From: UBA1563 sp041671545
Lineage (GTDB): Bacteria > Bacteroidota > Ignavibacteria > Ignavibacteriales > Ignavibacteriaceae
Assembly (NCBI GenBank): GCA_041671545.1
Contig: JBAZBI010000011.1
Coordinates: 1-64,000, forward strand
Direction: 5' to 3'
DNA: 64,000 nt
This document shows positions 17,460 to 25,669 of the stretch, one piece after another; position 1 is the first letter of the stretch, and each line of letters starts with the position of its first letter. A model generated the notes under the pieces. It was not told the DNA's origin, made no database searches, and was given only the letters and a program-made list of their open reading frames with translations. A program made the translations under genes and the position numbers.

Positions 17460-18758
17460 ATGAAAAAGTGTTTGATCTTTTTGTTGTTTTCGTATTCGTT
17501 CATATTTCTAAGTTGTTCAAAAGAAGTAACTACTTCGCCACCTCTTTCAAATTCCCAGTCTAAGGGGAAAGTGTTTTTCAAAATCGATAAGGAAAATGCT
17601 CCTCAAAATGTTAATTCCATTACTGCTTCACTTACCAGACAAGGATTCGATTCCATAATTGACAGTCTAAGTCTAACTTCTGATTCAACCGCGGAATTAA
17701 CCATGAGCGATATATCAATTGGAGTTTGGCATCTAAAAATTGATGCAAAAGATATAAATAATGTTGTGGTTTATTCCGGAGAAGCCGAAGTAACAATATT
17801 GGAAAATGTTGTTGTACAAGTTAATTTAACACTGGTTCCAACTTCCACAGGTATGGGAAGTATTTACATTCTTGTTAATTGGGGAAAGAGTTCACAAACA
17901 TGGACTAACCAAATTGGGAATACACTCAACAATTTACAATCCGTTTATTTTATTTCTACACAAATTGGTTGGGCTTGCGGAGATGGCGGGACGCTGTTAG
18001 GGACAATAGATGGGGGAACAACTTGGAATATTAACTCTGGTTACACCTCAAACAGATTAAATTCGATATGGTTCACTTCACCAGAAAAAGGATTTATCGT
18101 GGGGGAGAACGGTCTGATTATGAAAACCTTAAATGGTGGGAAATACTGGTTTATAGATTCTTCAGTTACGAACAAGACGCTTTATGCAATTAGATTTCTC
18201 GATGCCAAAATTGGATCGGCTGTTGGTGAAGATGGCACCATCATTAAAACGACTGATGGCGGTGCTACCTGGAGTAAACAAGGATTAAACATACCAAATT
18301 ATCTTCTCTTATCTGTCTATTATATAAATCAAGAAATGGGTTGGATAGTCGGACAAAGTGGAATTATTCTGAAAACAACAAATGGTGGTATAAGTTGGTT
18401 TGATTCTGGGAGTAATTCCGGTTTCAGTTGGCTACAATCCGTTTTCTTCTGGAACAAAGAAAATGGGATTGCCGTTGGTGGAGGCGGTTCAATTATAAAA
18501 ACTGTTAACGGTGGTGCCAGTTGGTCAAAAGTTACCAGTGGAACTCGTGAACATCTGGAAGATGTTTCTTTTGTTAGTGAAAGTAAAGGTTTTGCTGTTG
18601 GTGATCATGGAACAATCCTAAAAACCACAAACGCTGGTCTATCGTGGAATAAAGAGGTAACTAATTCGGGAAAATGGCTTAATAGCGTTTTCTTTTATGA
18701 TGCTAATTCGGGTTGGGCTGTTGGAACTGACGGAGCAATATTAAAATATAAACCGTAG
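17460..18758 (+). CDS. Lipoprotein with a seven-repeat Ycf48-type propeller
   Basis: 432 residues. The signal peptide ends in the lipobox FLSC, so Cys19 would be lipidated. Residues about 35-130 form a beta-rich domain. After it come seven repeats of about 40 residues, each of the form (L/N)xSVxFxxxxxGWxVGxxGxIxKTxxGGxxW, from NNLQSVYFI to the truncated last blade GWAVGTDGAILKY. Seven blades make one complete propeller of the Ycf48/BNR type, a fold seen in photosystem II assembly factor Ycf48 and many secreted proteins. There is no sorting domain. It has its own promoter candidate and terminator, so it is an independent unit inside the glycan cluster. Confidence 0.85.
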   Translation: MKKCLIFLLFSYSFIFLSCSKEVTTSPPLSNSQSKGKVFFKIDKENAPQNVNSITASLTRQGFDSIIDSLSLTSDSTAELTMSDISIGVWHLKIDAKDINNVVVYSGEAEVTILENVVVQVNLTLVPTSTGMGSIYILVNWGKSSQTWTNQIGNTLNNLQSVYFISTQIGWACGDGGTLLGTIDGGTTWNINSGYTSNRLNSIWFTSPEKGFIVGENGLIMKTLNGGKYWFIDSSVTNKTLYAIRFLDAKIGSAVGEDGTIIKTTDGGATWSKQGLNIPNYLLLSVYYINQEMGWIVGQSGIILKTTNGGISWFDSGSNSGFSWLQSVFFWNKENGIAVGGGGSIIKTVNGGASWSKVTSGTREHLEDVSFVSESKGFAVGDHGTILKTTNAGLSWNKEVTNSGKWLNSVFFYDANSGWAVGTDGAILKYKP

Positions 18759-18798
18759 GACATTATTTCGGGGATTAAAAAATATTAATTAAATTTAT

Positions 18799-18833
18799 AA
18801 ACCCTAATAGGTTAATTTCTATTAGGGTTTTAC
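18799..18833 (+). terminator. Rho-independent terminator after the lipoprotein gene
   Basis: A perfect 12-bp stem pairs aaaccctaatag (18799-18810) with ctattagggttt (18819-18830), loop gttaattt. The T-run on the plus strand is short (ttta), so efficiency may be moderate. Confidence 0.75.
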
Positions 18834-18867
18834 TATTTATAATAAAATAATTGATCTTCAGTTTCAA

Positions 18868-19536
18868 ATGAATTCAAACAGCCAAAATGTAAGCAATGAC
18901 AACCGCAATTATGACTACTCTTCCGGTTATAGCGAAAACCGACTTGAATACTCAATAATTATGGACTTAATTGAACCTCGGTCAAAAGTAATTGATCTGG
19001 GATGTGGAAATGGAGCATTGCTATCTTTGCTGAAGAGTGAAAAACAGATAGATGAAACAGGAATTGAAATTTCAGATAGCGGGTTAGCTTTTTGCAAAAA
19101 TAAAAAATTAAACGTCTTTAAACATACGATTGATTCCATTTTACCTTTTGAGGATAATTCGTTTGATTATTCAATTTGCAATGTTACTATCCAGATGGTA
19201 ATGTATCCTGAAGTACTGTTAGGTGAAATGAAAAGAATTTCAAAATATCAAATAATATCATTTCCCAACTTTGCTTATTATAAAAATAGATTAGATATGC
19301 TTCTTAAAGGAAGAATGCCCAAACCGATGCTGTTTGATTACAAATGGTATAACACCGGCCATATTCATCAATTTTCATTTAATGATTTAATTGATTTGTT
19401 AAATGAAATCGGGGGACTAAATATTAAAGAGATAGGGTTTGCGAAAACCAACAACCTCGTTAAAAATTTTATGATTGAAACATACCCGAATCTCTTTATG
19501 CCCATCCCAATATTTTATTTAGAAAAAGTATCGTGA
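18868..19536 (+). CDS. MetW-like methyltransferase
   Basis: 222 residues. Motif I is VIDLGCGNGALLSLL (about 40-54). The C-terminal half has ISFPNFAYYKNRLDMLLKGRMP followed by a DYKWYNTGHIHQFSFNDL stretch, the pattern of MetW proteins. In proteobacteria MetW works with MetX in methionine synthesis, but no metX is nearby and the genes around it make glycans, so the role here is open. The ATG lies 35 bases after the lipoprotein terminator. The next gene overlaps the stop by four bases (GTGA). Confidence 0.8.
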   Translation: MNSNSQNVSNDNRNYDYSSGYSENRLEYSIIMDLIEPRSKVIDLGCGNGALLSLLKSEKQIDETGIEISDSGLAFCKNKKLNVFKHTIDSILPFEDNSFDYSICNVTIQMVMYPEVLLGEMKRISKYQIISFPNFAYYKNRLDMLLKGRMPKPMLFDYKWYNTGHIHQFSFNDLIDLLNEIGGLNIKEIGFAKTNNLVKNFMIETYPNLFMPIPIFYLEKVS

Positions 19537-20255
19537 AAAAAAATAAACACATGTTTTTAAAAGAACAATTTGAACCTTCCCTAATAGGCTTATTTGTAAA
19601 CCCTTTCTTTATTGCAAGGAAAGGATTGCTTGAAAGTATAAAAAAATTAGGGAAAGAAATTGTTGGGGAAACACTCGATGTTGGTTGCGGCACTAAACCA
19701 TATGAAAAATATTTTTCATGTAGCAAATATATTGGATTAGAGATTGAGACGACTATTAACCGGGAGAGTAAAAACATAGATGTTTTTTATGACGGTGGTA
19801 AATTTCCCTTTGAAGATAAAAAATTTGATTCAATAGTGACCAACCAAGTACTAGAACATGTCTTCACTCCAAAAGAATTTTTGTCGGAAATTAACAGAGT
19901 ATTAAAAAAGGACGGGAAACTTTTATTGACCGTCCCGTTTGTATGGGACGAACACGAACAACCTTATGATTATGCTCGTTATTCTTCCTTTGGATTAGCG
20001 TTTTTGCTTAATCATCATGGATTCGAAATTATTGAAAGCAAAAAAAGTATTAATGATTTTAGGATATTCGCTCAGTTACTTAATGCTTACATTTATAAAA
20101 TTACTCAGAAGAACAAAGTAGTGAGACAACTCTTTACTCTTTTTGTCATGTCAATTATTACAATAATTGGAATTCTTCTAAGTAAAATTCTTCCGAAAAA
20201 CAACGATCTTTATCTTGATAATATTATCCTAGCAAAAAAAAATGCCGATGTATAA
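19533..20255 (+). CDS. Class I SAM-dependent methyltransferase
   Basis: 240 residues from a GTG that overlaps the previous stop (GTGA); the coupling supports this start. Motif I is TLDVGCGTKPYEKYF (about 47-61). TNQVLEHVFTPKEFLSEINRVLKKDGKLLLTVPFVWDEHEQPYDYARYSSFGL is a well-known block in methyltransferases of polysaccharide loci (seen here at about residues 107-160). A hydrophobic helix (about 200-221) near the C-terminus suggests membrane contact. The gene's end overlaps the next by 14 bases. Confidence 0.85.
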   Translation: MKKNKHMFLKEQFEPSLIGLFVNPFFIARKGLLESIKKLGKEIVGETLDVGCGTKPYEKYFSCSKYIGLEIETTINRESKNIDVFYDGGKFPFEDKKFDSIVTNQVLEHVFTPKEFLSEINRVLKKDGKLLLTVPFVWDEHEQPYDYARYSSFGLAFLLNHHGFEIIESKKSINDFRIFAQLLNAYIYKITQKNKVVRQLFTLFVMSIITIIGILLSKILPKNNDLYLDNIILAKKNADV

Positions 20256-21240
20256 CTTCTGCACCCTCTTTGATACGCACTACATCTCGCGCGGGCTAAC
20301 GCTTTATTATTCGTTGGAAAAAGTCTGTGAAGATTTCCACATTTATATTTTTGCGTTTAATGATAAATGCTACAAAATTCTGAAAGAATTAAATCTTAAA
20401 AAGGCGACGATTATATCCTTGAACGAATTTGAAGATCAAGAGTTACTTAAAGTTAAAGCTACACGCTCAATCGGGGAATATTGTTGGACTTCAACTTCTT
20501 CGACAATTTTATATGTTCTTGAAAAATATAAAGCTGAAAATTGCACTTACCTTGATGCCGATTTATTTTTCTACTCTTCTCCAAAACCAATCTTTGACGA
20601 ACTCGGGGATAATTCAATTCTTTTGACTGAACATAGATATTCGCTGGAATTTATTAAATCCGATTTTAAGAAAAGCGGTAAGTACTGCGTTCAGTTTATT
20701 ACTTTTAAGAATGATGAATACGGTTTGAAAGCTCTCCGCTGGTGGCGTGAACGTTGTCTGGAATGGTGCTTTGCTTATTATGAAGACGGCAAATTCGGAG
20801 ACCAACTTTATTTGGAAGATTGGACGGAACGGTTCGAAGGTGTCCATGTTATGCAGCATCTTGGCGGCGGTTTGGCAGGCTGGAATGTCCAACAATATGA
20901 TTTTTATAAGAAAGATGATAACTATTTTGGGAGAGAAAAAACATCTCAAAAAGAATTTGATATTATCTTTTACCATTTTCATTATCTTTTATTTTATACA
21001 AACGGAGAAATTGAACTCGGTAGAAGATATCTTCCCTCCGAAGTTCATAAATATTTTTATAAACCATATATTCGTCTGTTAGAAAAATCAAAAGAAATCA
21101 TCAAGCAGATTGATGATAGTTTTGATCCACATGGTTCCGATAAAAAACCGCTTTTGTGGAAGACTCCATTGCTCTATATTTATAGGCATCTAAAAGGCAC
21201 GTACAATATTTTCAACAAAATAAAATATCTCGAAAACTAA
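20242..21240 (+). CDS. GT-A-type glycosyltransferase-like protein
   Basis: 332 residues. The N-terminus, CTLFDTHYISRGLTLYYSLE, and the DxD motif YLDADLFFYSSP (about residue 98) mark a GT8-like nucleotide-sugar transferase fold. The region SILLTEHRYSLEF to FGDQLYLEDW is also conserved in such proteins. Either ATG 20242 or ATG 20248 could be the start; the first overlaps the upstream gene by 14 bases and the second by 8. It ends directly against the fdtA-like ATG. The sugar is unknown; because of the next two genes it may transfer a 3-amino-3,6-dideoxyhexose. Confidence 0.72.
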   Translation: MPMYNFCTLFDTHYISRGLTLYYSLEKVCEDFHIYIFAFNDKCYKILKELNLKKATIISLNEFEDQELLKVKATRSIGEYCWTSTSSTILYVLEKYKAENCTYLDADLFFYSSPKPIFDELGDNSILLTEHRYSLEFIKSDFKKSGKYCVQFITFKNDEYGLKALRWWRERCLEWCFAYYEDGKFGDQLYLEDWTERFEGVHVMQHLGGGLAGWNVQQYDFYKKDDNYFGREKTSQKEFDIIFYHFHYLLFYTNGEIELGRRYLPSEVHKYFYKPYIRLLEKSKEIIKQIDDSFDPHGSDKKPLLWKTPLLYIYRHLKGTYNIFNKIKYLEN

Positions 21241-21603
21241 ATGGCACATTTAATTAACTTAAAAACACATTCTGATAAACGCGGGAACTTAACAGTTATT
21301 GAGGAACAAATTCCATTTGAGGTTAAACGTGTTTTTTACATCTATGGGGTTGATGATTCGGTAAGAGGCGGTCATCGACATAAAACAACGGTGCAAGCTG
21401 CAATTTGCATCCATGGAAGTTGCATTGTTTCAAACCATAATGGCAACTCACATGAGGATTTCCAATTAGATCATCCCAGCAAGTGTTTAATTCTTGAACC
21501 AAAAGATTGGCACACGATGCATCACTTTACTCCGGATGCAGTGCTTCTTGTCTTTGCTTCAACCAAATTTGATGCGGCCGATTATATCTACGAGGATTAT
21601 TAA
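21241..21603 (+). CDS. fdtA: dTDP-sugar 3,4-ketoisomerase, FdtA/QdtA (WxcM-like cupin)
   Basis: 120 residues, one cupin domain. Signatures are SDKRGNLTVIE (about 11-21), FYIYGVDDSVRGGHRHKTT with the catalytic His pair (about 31-50), and EPKDWHTMHHF (about 86-96). FdtA and QdtA convert dTDP-4-keto-6-deoxyglucose to the 3-keto isomer, the step before 3-transamination. The gene begins directly after the previous stop, and its TAA overlaps the aminotransferase ATG (TAATG). FdtA and QdtA differ in C4 configuration and I cannot tell which from sequence alone. Confidence 0.88.
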   Translation: MAHLINLKTHSDKRGNLTVIEEQIPFEVKRVFYIYGVDDSVRGGHRHKTTVQAAICIHGSCIVSNHNGNSHEDFQLDHPSKCLILEPKDWHTMHHFTPDAVLLVFASTKFDAADYIYEDY

Positions 21604-22688
21604 TGATTGAGTATGAAAATCTTGGTGAATTGAACAAACCTTTTTTTGAAGAATACAAAACTTCATTTGAAAAAACGTTAAACTCCGGCTGGTATATTTT
21701 AGGGAAGAATGTAAAACTGTTTGAAGAAGAATTTGCGGCGTATCATCAAACAAAATATTGTGTCGGTGTCACTTCGGGATTAGATGCCCTCATCCTTTCT
21801 TTAAAAGCATTTAATTTTGAAAAAGATTCCGAGGTCATCGTTCCTTCAAACACGTATATCGCTACGATTCTTTCAATCTTGCATTGCGGATTGAAACCTG
21901 TCTTAGTTGAACCGGATATAAGAACCTATAATATTAATCCGAAGAAAATTGAAGAAAAGATTACTTCAAAAACGAAGTCGATAATGGTTGTACACCTATA
22001 CGGAAAATCATGTGAGATGAAACCGATCGTTGAATTGAAAGAAAAATATCATTTATCATTGATTGAAGATTGTGCACAATCGCATGGAGCAAAATATTTT
22101 GGAAAACTGACCGGAACGTTCGGAGAGTTTGGTGCATTTAGTTTTTATCCTACGAAAAGTTTAGGTGCGCTTGGTGACGCCGGAGCTGTGTTAACAGATG
22201 ACGCTGAACTTGCTCAAACGATTCGAAGACTCCGCAATTATGGTTCTGATATAAAATATTATAATGAAATTGTCGGCTACAATTCCCGTTTACATGAAAT
22301 GCAAGCAGGATTTCTTTCGATCAAGTTGAAGCATCTTGATGAAATAAATGACCACAAAAGAAAACTTGCTAAAATATACTTCGATAATTTAAAGGATGAT
22401 TTTATTAAACCGGTTGTGGATGAAAATTATTATGATGTCTTCCATATTTTCAATATTCGCCATCCTAAACGGGATGAGTTGAAAAATTATTTATTGAAGA
22501 ATGAGATTAAAACGGATATTCATTATCCGGTTCCACCGCATAAACAAAAGGCGATGGAAGGAATTATTACTGAAAGCGCTTTCCCAATCTCCGAAGAAAT
22601 TCATGCTACAACTTTGAGTTTGCCAATTTCATTCTACCACACGAAGGACGATATTCACAAAGTAGTTGAAGTGATGAACAAGTTTTAA
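21603..22688 (+). CDS. fdtB: DegT/DnrJ/EryC1/StrS aminotransferase, FdtB/QdtB-like
   Basis: 361 residues. It has the fold-type I PLP signature of sugar aminotransferases: GVTSGLDALILSLKAF (about 57-72), EDCAQSHGAKYFGK, and the PLP lysine in GAFSFYPTKSLGALGDAGAV. Next to FdtA it would aminate the 3-keto-6-deoxyhexose, giving dTDP-3-amino-3,6-dideoxy-galactose or -glucose. No acetyltransferase (FdtC/QdtC) is seen next to it, and rmlA/rmlB are not in the window. Start and stop overlap by one base with fdtA, so translation is coupled. Confidence 0.9.
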   Translation: MIEYENLGELNKPFFEEYKTSFEKTLNSGWYILGKNVKLFEEEFAAYHQTKYCVGVTSGLDALILSLKAFNFEKDSEVIVPSNTYIATILSILHCGLKPVLVEPDIRTYNINPKKIEEKITSKTKSIMVVHLYGKSCEMKPIVELKEKYHLSLIEDCAQSHGAKYFGKLTGTFGEFGAFSFYPTKSLGALGDAGAVLTDDAELAQTIRRLRNYGSDIKYYNEIVGYNSRLHEMQAGFLSIKLKHLDEINDHKRKLAKIYFDNLKDDFIKPVVDENYYDVFHIFNIRHPKRDELKNYLLKNEIKTDIHYPVPPHKQKAMEGIITESAFPISEEIHATTLSLPISFYHTKDDIHKVVEVMNKF

Positions 22689-22691
22689 ACG

Positions 22692-23168
22692 ATGGTTAAA
22701 TTTACCTACAAATCATTTTACCGTTTTGTGTATCGGTACGGTAATCTACTGATAACCCCGATCTTACTACTCTATATGCTTCCTGCTATTTCAACTTTTT
22801 CTTTCAAATTCTGGCAGGTACTCTATCTTGCTTCTCTCACAATTATAATTGTATATGTAAATAAATTATATTATCGATTATATAATATTCTTCCCTTCGT
22901 AATTGAAATGGATGATGAGAAGATCACTTGTACTCAATTTCTAAGAAAAGATAAAAAGGTTATTCTCTATTTCTCCGAAATTACTAAGTTAAAAGGAGGA
23001 ATATTTTACGGAAAATCAAAAGGATTGATGTTGATTGAAGGGGAAAATAGTACTGTGGGATTTTTTCATCATCTCACGAACGCCAATATCTTCATAACTA
23101 AACTGCTGCAAAATGTTCCCTCCGAAGTATACAAACAAATCGAAATGAAAATTAAATCACGTTTATAA
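22692..23168 (+). CDS. Small membrane protein with a C-terminal PH-like domain, unknown function
   Basis: 158 residues. Two transmembrane helices (about 19-37 and 41-58) are followed by a basic loop and a beta-rich domain: IEMDDEKITCTQFLRKDKKVILYFSEITKLKGGIFYG. Its pattern recalls bacterial PH domains. It starts four bases after the aminotransferase stop and ends the plus-strand cluster before a terminator. I do not recognise the family. Confidence 0.65.
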   Translation: MVKFTYKSFYRFVYRYGNLLITPILLLYMLPAISTFSFKFWQVLYLASLTIIIVYVNKLYYRLYNILPFVIEMDDEKITCTQFLRKDKKVILYFSEITKLKGGIFYGKSKGLMLIEGENSTVGFFHHLTNANIFITKLLQNVPSEVYKQIEMKIKSRL

Positions 23169-23183
23169 AGTAGTTTAAAAATA

Positions 23184-23213
23184 AAAAGGCACACGGAAAA
23201 CCGTATGCCTTTT
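23184..23213. terminator. Bidirectional terminator between the glycan cluster and HU
   Basis: The stem aaaaggcacacgg (23184-23196) pairs with ccgtatgcctttt (23201-23213) with one mismatch and loop aaaa. It ends both the plus-strand cluster and the minus-strand HU gene. Confidence 0.85.
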
Positions 23214-23237
23214 ACTAACTCGCGCAAGAGGAGTAGT

Positions 23238-23531
23238 TTATTTTTTGCCTAACACAGCGTCTTTAGCTTGTTTTGCAATTCTGAACTTTAAAACTTTTCT
23301 TGCAGGAATTACGATTGATGCACCTGTCTGAGGGTTTCTACCCATTCTTTTCTTACGAGCTGCGACAACTAATTTGCCTAAACCCGGAAGGACGAATTGT
23401 TTTTTAGCTTCTTTATAAGAAAGAGCTACCAATTCCTCTAAGAATTGACCGGCTAACTTTTTAGTTGTTCCAGTCTTCTTCGAAAGGTGATCGAGAACTT
23501 GTGACTTGGTCATTGATTTTGCTTCTGCCAT
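23238..23531 (-). CDS. HU/IHF-family DNA-binding protein
   Basis: 97 residues, the standard length. It has MTKSQVLDHLSKKTGTTKKLAGQFLEEL (helical dimerisation part), then LPGLGKLVVAARKKRMGRNPQTG with the DNA-clamping beta arm and the RNPQTG tip, followed by IPARKVLKFRIAK. HU dimers bend DNA and shape the nucleoid. The eight-residue N-terminal extension MAEAKSMT is unusual but short. Monocistronic, with a terminator directly downstream. Confidence 0.95.
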   Translation of the reverse strand: MAEAKSMTKSQVLDHLSKKTGTTKKLAGQFLEELVALSYKEAKKQFVLPGLGKLVVAARKKRMGRNPQTGASIVIPARKVLKFRIAKQAKDAVLGKK

Positions 23532-23681
23532 AATACTATACCTCTTGTAATGTTAGTAAAAAGTTATTTCAACAGAAAATTAAAAAGATTTTTCATTAAA
23601 TGAAACAACTATTTAAATTATTTTTCTTTTTGTTGTCGGTTCAAACCCTTGTAAAATTAGGGCGAAATTGCCCTTACTAAT

Positions 23682-24947
23682 TCAAGAGCATAGGGAATTA
23701 AGCGTTTTAGCCAGTATTGAAGCGGAAATTCGCCTGTCAAAGCTTTTGGCGAATCCTAAATCAGTTGAAAAAGAGTGAAGATTCTTAAAAAATATTTCGC
23801 CATTGTTTTGATAATCCAAATACATCCCGGCATTTCCGGTTCTAATCAACTCAGCCACTTCCGGATTTTCATCTCCGAAACAAAGGATCGGTTTCTGCGA
23901 GCGTAAATATTCGAAAAGCTTTCCCGGTACATGTCTTTTTTCAGTTGTACATACAAGTAAAAAATCAGCTGAACATATTTTATTGATAACTTCCTGGTAA
24001 GGTAAGAATCCCAAATATTCTGTAAAACTTTCAAGTCTGTTTTGTTTTATTGATTCTTTTATTTCCGGACTAACCGTCCCAATGAATTGCAGGTTTATTT
24101 TTTCTGCTTGTTCTACTCTCTTTCTAATATATTCCCAAAGCTTTTCAGGATTTTGATAATCAAAAATATTCCCTGCATGTAATAAAATTTTTTCTTCAGC
24201 GGAATTAGTTTGTTTTTTGATCCTGGAAAAATTTTCTTCATTGTAGCCCCAATAAAGAACAGTCGATTTTTTTTGCACAAAAGGATACTTGGAAACAAAA
24301 TCTTCTTGCATTGATTTCGTAACAAAAATAATGTGTCCGGCATTTGCCAGAACACTTTTTTCAAAATATTTATCAATGCTAACGGTTAAACCGCTTCTCT
24401 TAAAATCTTTATAATAAACTATATCAACCCACGGATCGATTAAAATTGGTACATGTGGAAGATGAAATAATTTGCTCAATTTAAGTCCAATAAGATGCGA
24501 TGAATGCGGTGGTCCAACCGTAATTATCGCATCAAATTTTTCCTCGTGCAAAATCTTTTTAAGATAGTTTACCGCAAAAAAATACCAGCCAACACGGGCA
24601 TCGGGAACGAATAAATTCATTCTAATCCAGATAGATAATCTGTGTGCGAAATTATTTTTCTCCTTCGAGATTGTCTCGCTGGCAATGAGTGGCTCAGAAA
24701 CTTTCTTCCCGGTAAATTTTCTGTAAAGATTGAAAGGTTCGAATGTGTTTATTTTATGTACAGTTATACCGGAAGGAATTTCAGCAAGCAGCGAATCATC
24801 TTTCTGAGTGAAAGTGTCTTCAGCAACTGTGGCCACTGTTGATTTCCACCCAAACTCATTTAAATGTTTTATCAATTGAAGCGGGAAGTGAAGCGAAGCT
24901 TTTCCGGAAGGAGGCCAATAGTAGGTTATGAAGAGAACTTTTTTCAT
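23682..24947 (-). CDS. GT-B glycosyltransferase (GT4-like)
   Basis: 421 residues. The N-terminal domain opens with VLFITYYWPPSGKASLHFPLQLIKHLNEFGW. The C-terminal domain has ILLHAGNIFDYQNPEKLWEY, LGFLPYQEVINKICSADFLLVCTTEKRHVPGKLFEYLRSQKPIL and a Gly-rich end. HVPGKLFEYLRSQKPIL is typical of GT4 enzymes whose E-x7-E motif is replaced by a Lys/Glu arrangement. The start overlaps the upstream methyltransferase stop by one base (TAATG), so the two form an operon. The sugar is unknown. Confidence 0.85.
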   Translation of the reverse strand: MKKVLFITYYWPPSGKASLHFPLQLIKHLNEFGWKSTVATVAEDTFTQKDDSLLAEIPSGITVHKINTFEPFNLYRKFTGKKVSEPLIASETISKEKNNFAHRLSIWIRMNLFVPDARVGWYFFAVNYLKKILHEEKFDAIITVGPPHSSHLIGLKLSKLFHLPHVPILIDPWVDIVYYKDFKRSGLTVSIDKYFEKSVLANAGHIIFVTKSMQEDFVSKYPFVQKKSTVLYWGYNEENFSRIKKQTNSAEEKILLHAGNIFDYQNPEKLWEYIRKRVEQAEKINLQFIGTVSPEIKESIKQNRLESFTEYLGFLPYQEVINKICSADFLLVCTTEKRHVPGKLFEYLRSQKPILCFGDENPEVAELIRTGNAGMYLDYQNNGEIFFKNLHSFSTDLGFAKSFDRRISASILAKTLNSLCS

Positions 24948-25543
24948 TACTTTTTAATTCCCGCAAATCTAATAACAGAAGCTTCTCCGGTGTGTCCGCC
25001 CCCTTCATCAAGTCGAATGGTTTCTTTAGCAAAATATTTGAAATCTAAATCCTGAAAATCAGTCACAATATTTTCCAATGAATAGAGAAGATCGAGTTCT
25101 TTAGGACCACCGGAAGATTTTCCCAATTGTTCTTTCTCAAACGCTTCCAGAATTAGTGTTCCCCCGATCTTTAATGAAGTGACGGCTTTTTTGTGAAGCT
25201 GTTCTCTCTCTTCTTCTGGAAGATGAATGTAAATTAATGCTACAGCATTGAACGAAAAGTGCTCTACCGGAACATCGAAAAAACTTCCAACCTCATAACG
25301 GAAAAGAACATTATTTTTTCTTGCAAGCGCTAGAGCTTTTTCTTTTGCTTTTTTACTCCAATCGATTGCAAGAGCATCCCACCCAAGAGAAGCAGCATAA
25401 ATAGCATTTCTCCCTTCTCCTTCACCAAATAGGAGAAGTTTTCCTGCAGTTAGTAAATCAAGCTGCGACTTGAAAAAATCATTCGGTTTTACACCAAAGA
25501 TAAAGGCATCGTTTGCGTATCGGTTGTCCCAAAATTCTTTCAT
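24947..25543 (-). CDS. TehB-like SAM-dependent methyltransferase
   Basis: 198 residues. The start FWDNRYANDAFIFGVKPNDFF and the core LLLFGEGEGRNAIYAASLGWDALAIDWS (about 36-63) match the TehB/thiopurine-type methyltransferases. Motif I is GEGEGRNA instead of GxGxG(N/S), which is usual in this group. TehB detoxifies tellurite and related compounds in some bacteria; the substrate here is not known. It is coupled to the following glycosyltransferase gene by a one-base overlap. Confidence 0.82.
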   Translation of the reverse strand: MKEFWDNRYANDAFIFGVKPNDFFKSQLDLLTAGKLLLFGEGEGRNAIYAASLGWDALAIDWSKKAKEKALALARKNNVLFRYEVGSFFDVPVEHFSFNAVALIYIHLPEEEREQLHKKAVTSLKIGGTLILEAFEKEQLGKSSGGPKELDLLYSLENIVTDFQDLDFKYFAKETIRLDEGGGHTGEASVIRFAGIKK

Positions 25544-25669
25544 AAATCGATGTGTTATTTAATGGAAAAAATAAATATTCTGATTTTTAACCTGAATTAG
25601 CATTCTTGCATTTCAGAAAAACTTCTTATTTTGTAAGTAAAATTCTCTTTAGAAAAATAAGTAATCCTT

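Noticed and set aside
18868..19536. True methionine-pathway MetW
   Set aside because: Sequence is MetW-like but there is no metX or other methionine gene nearby, so the symbol was not assigned.
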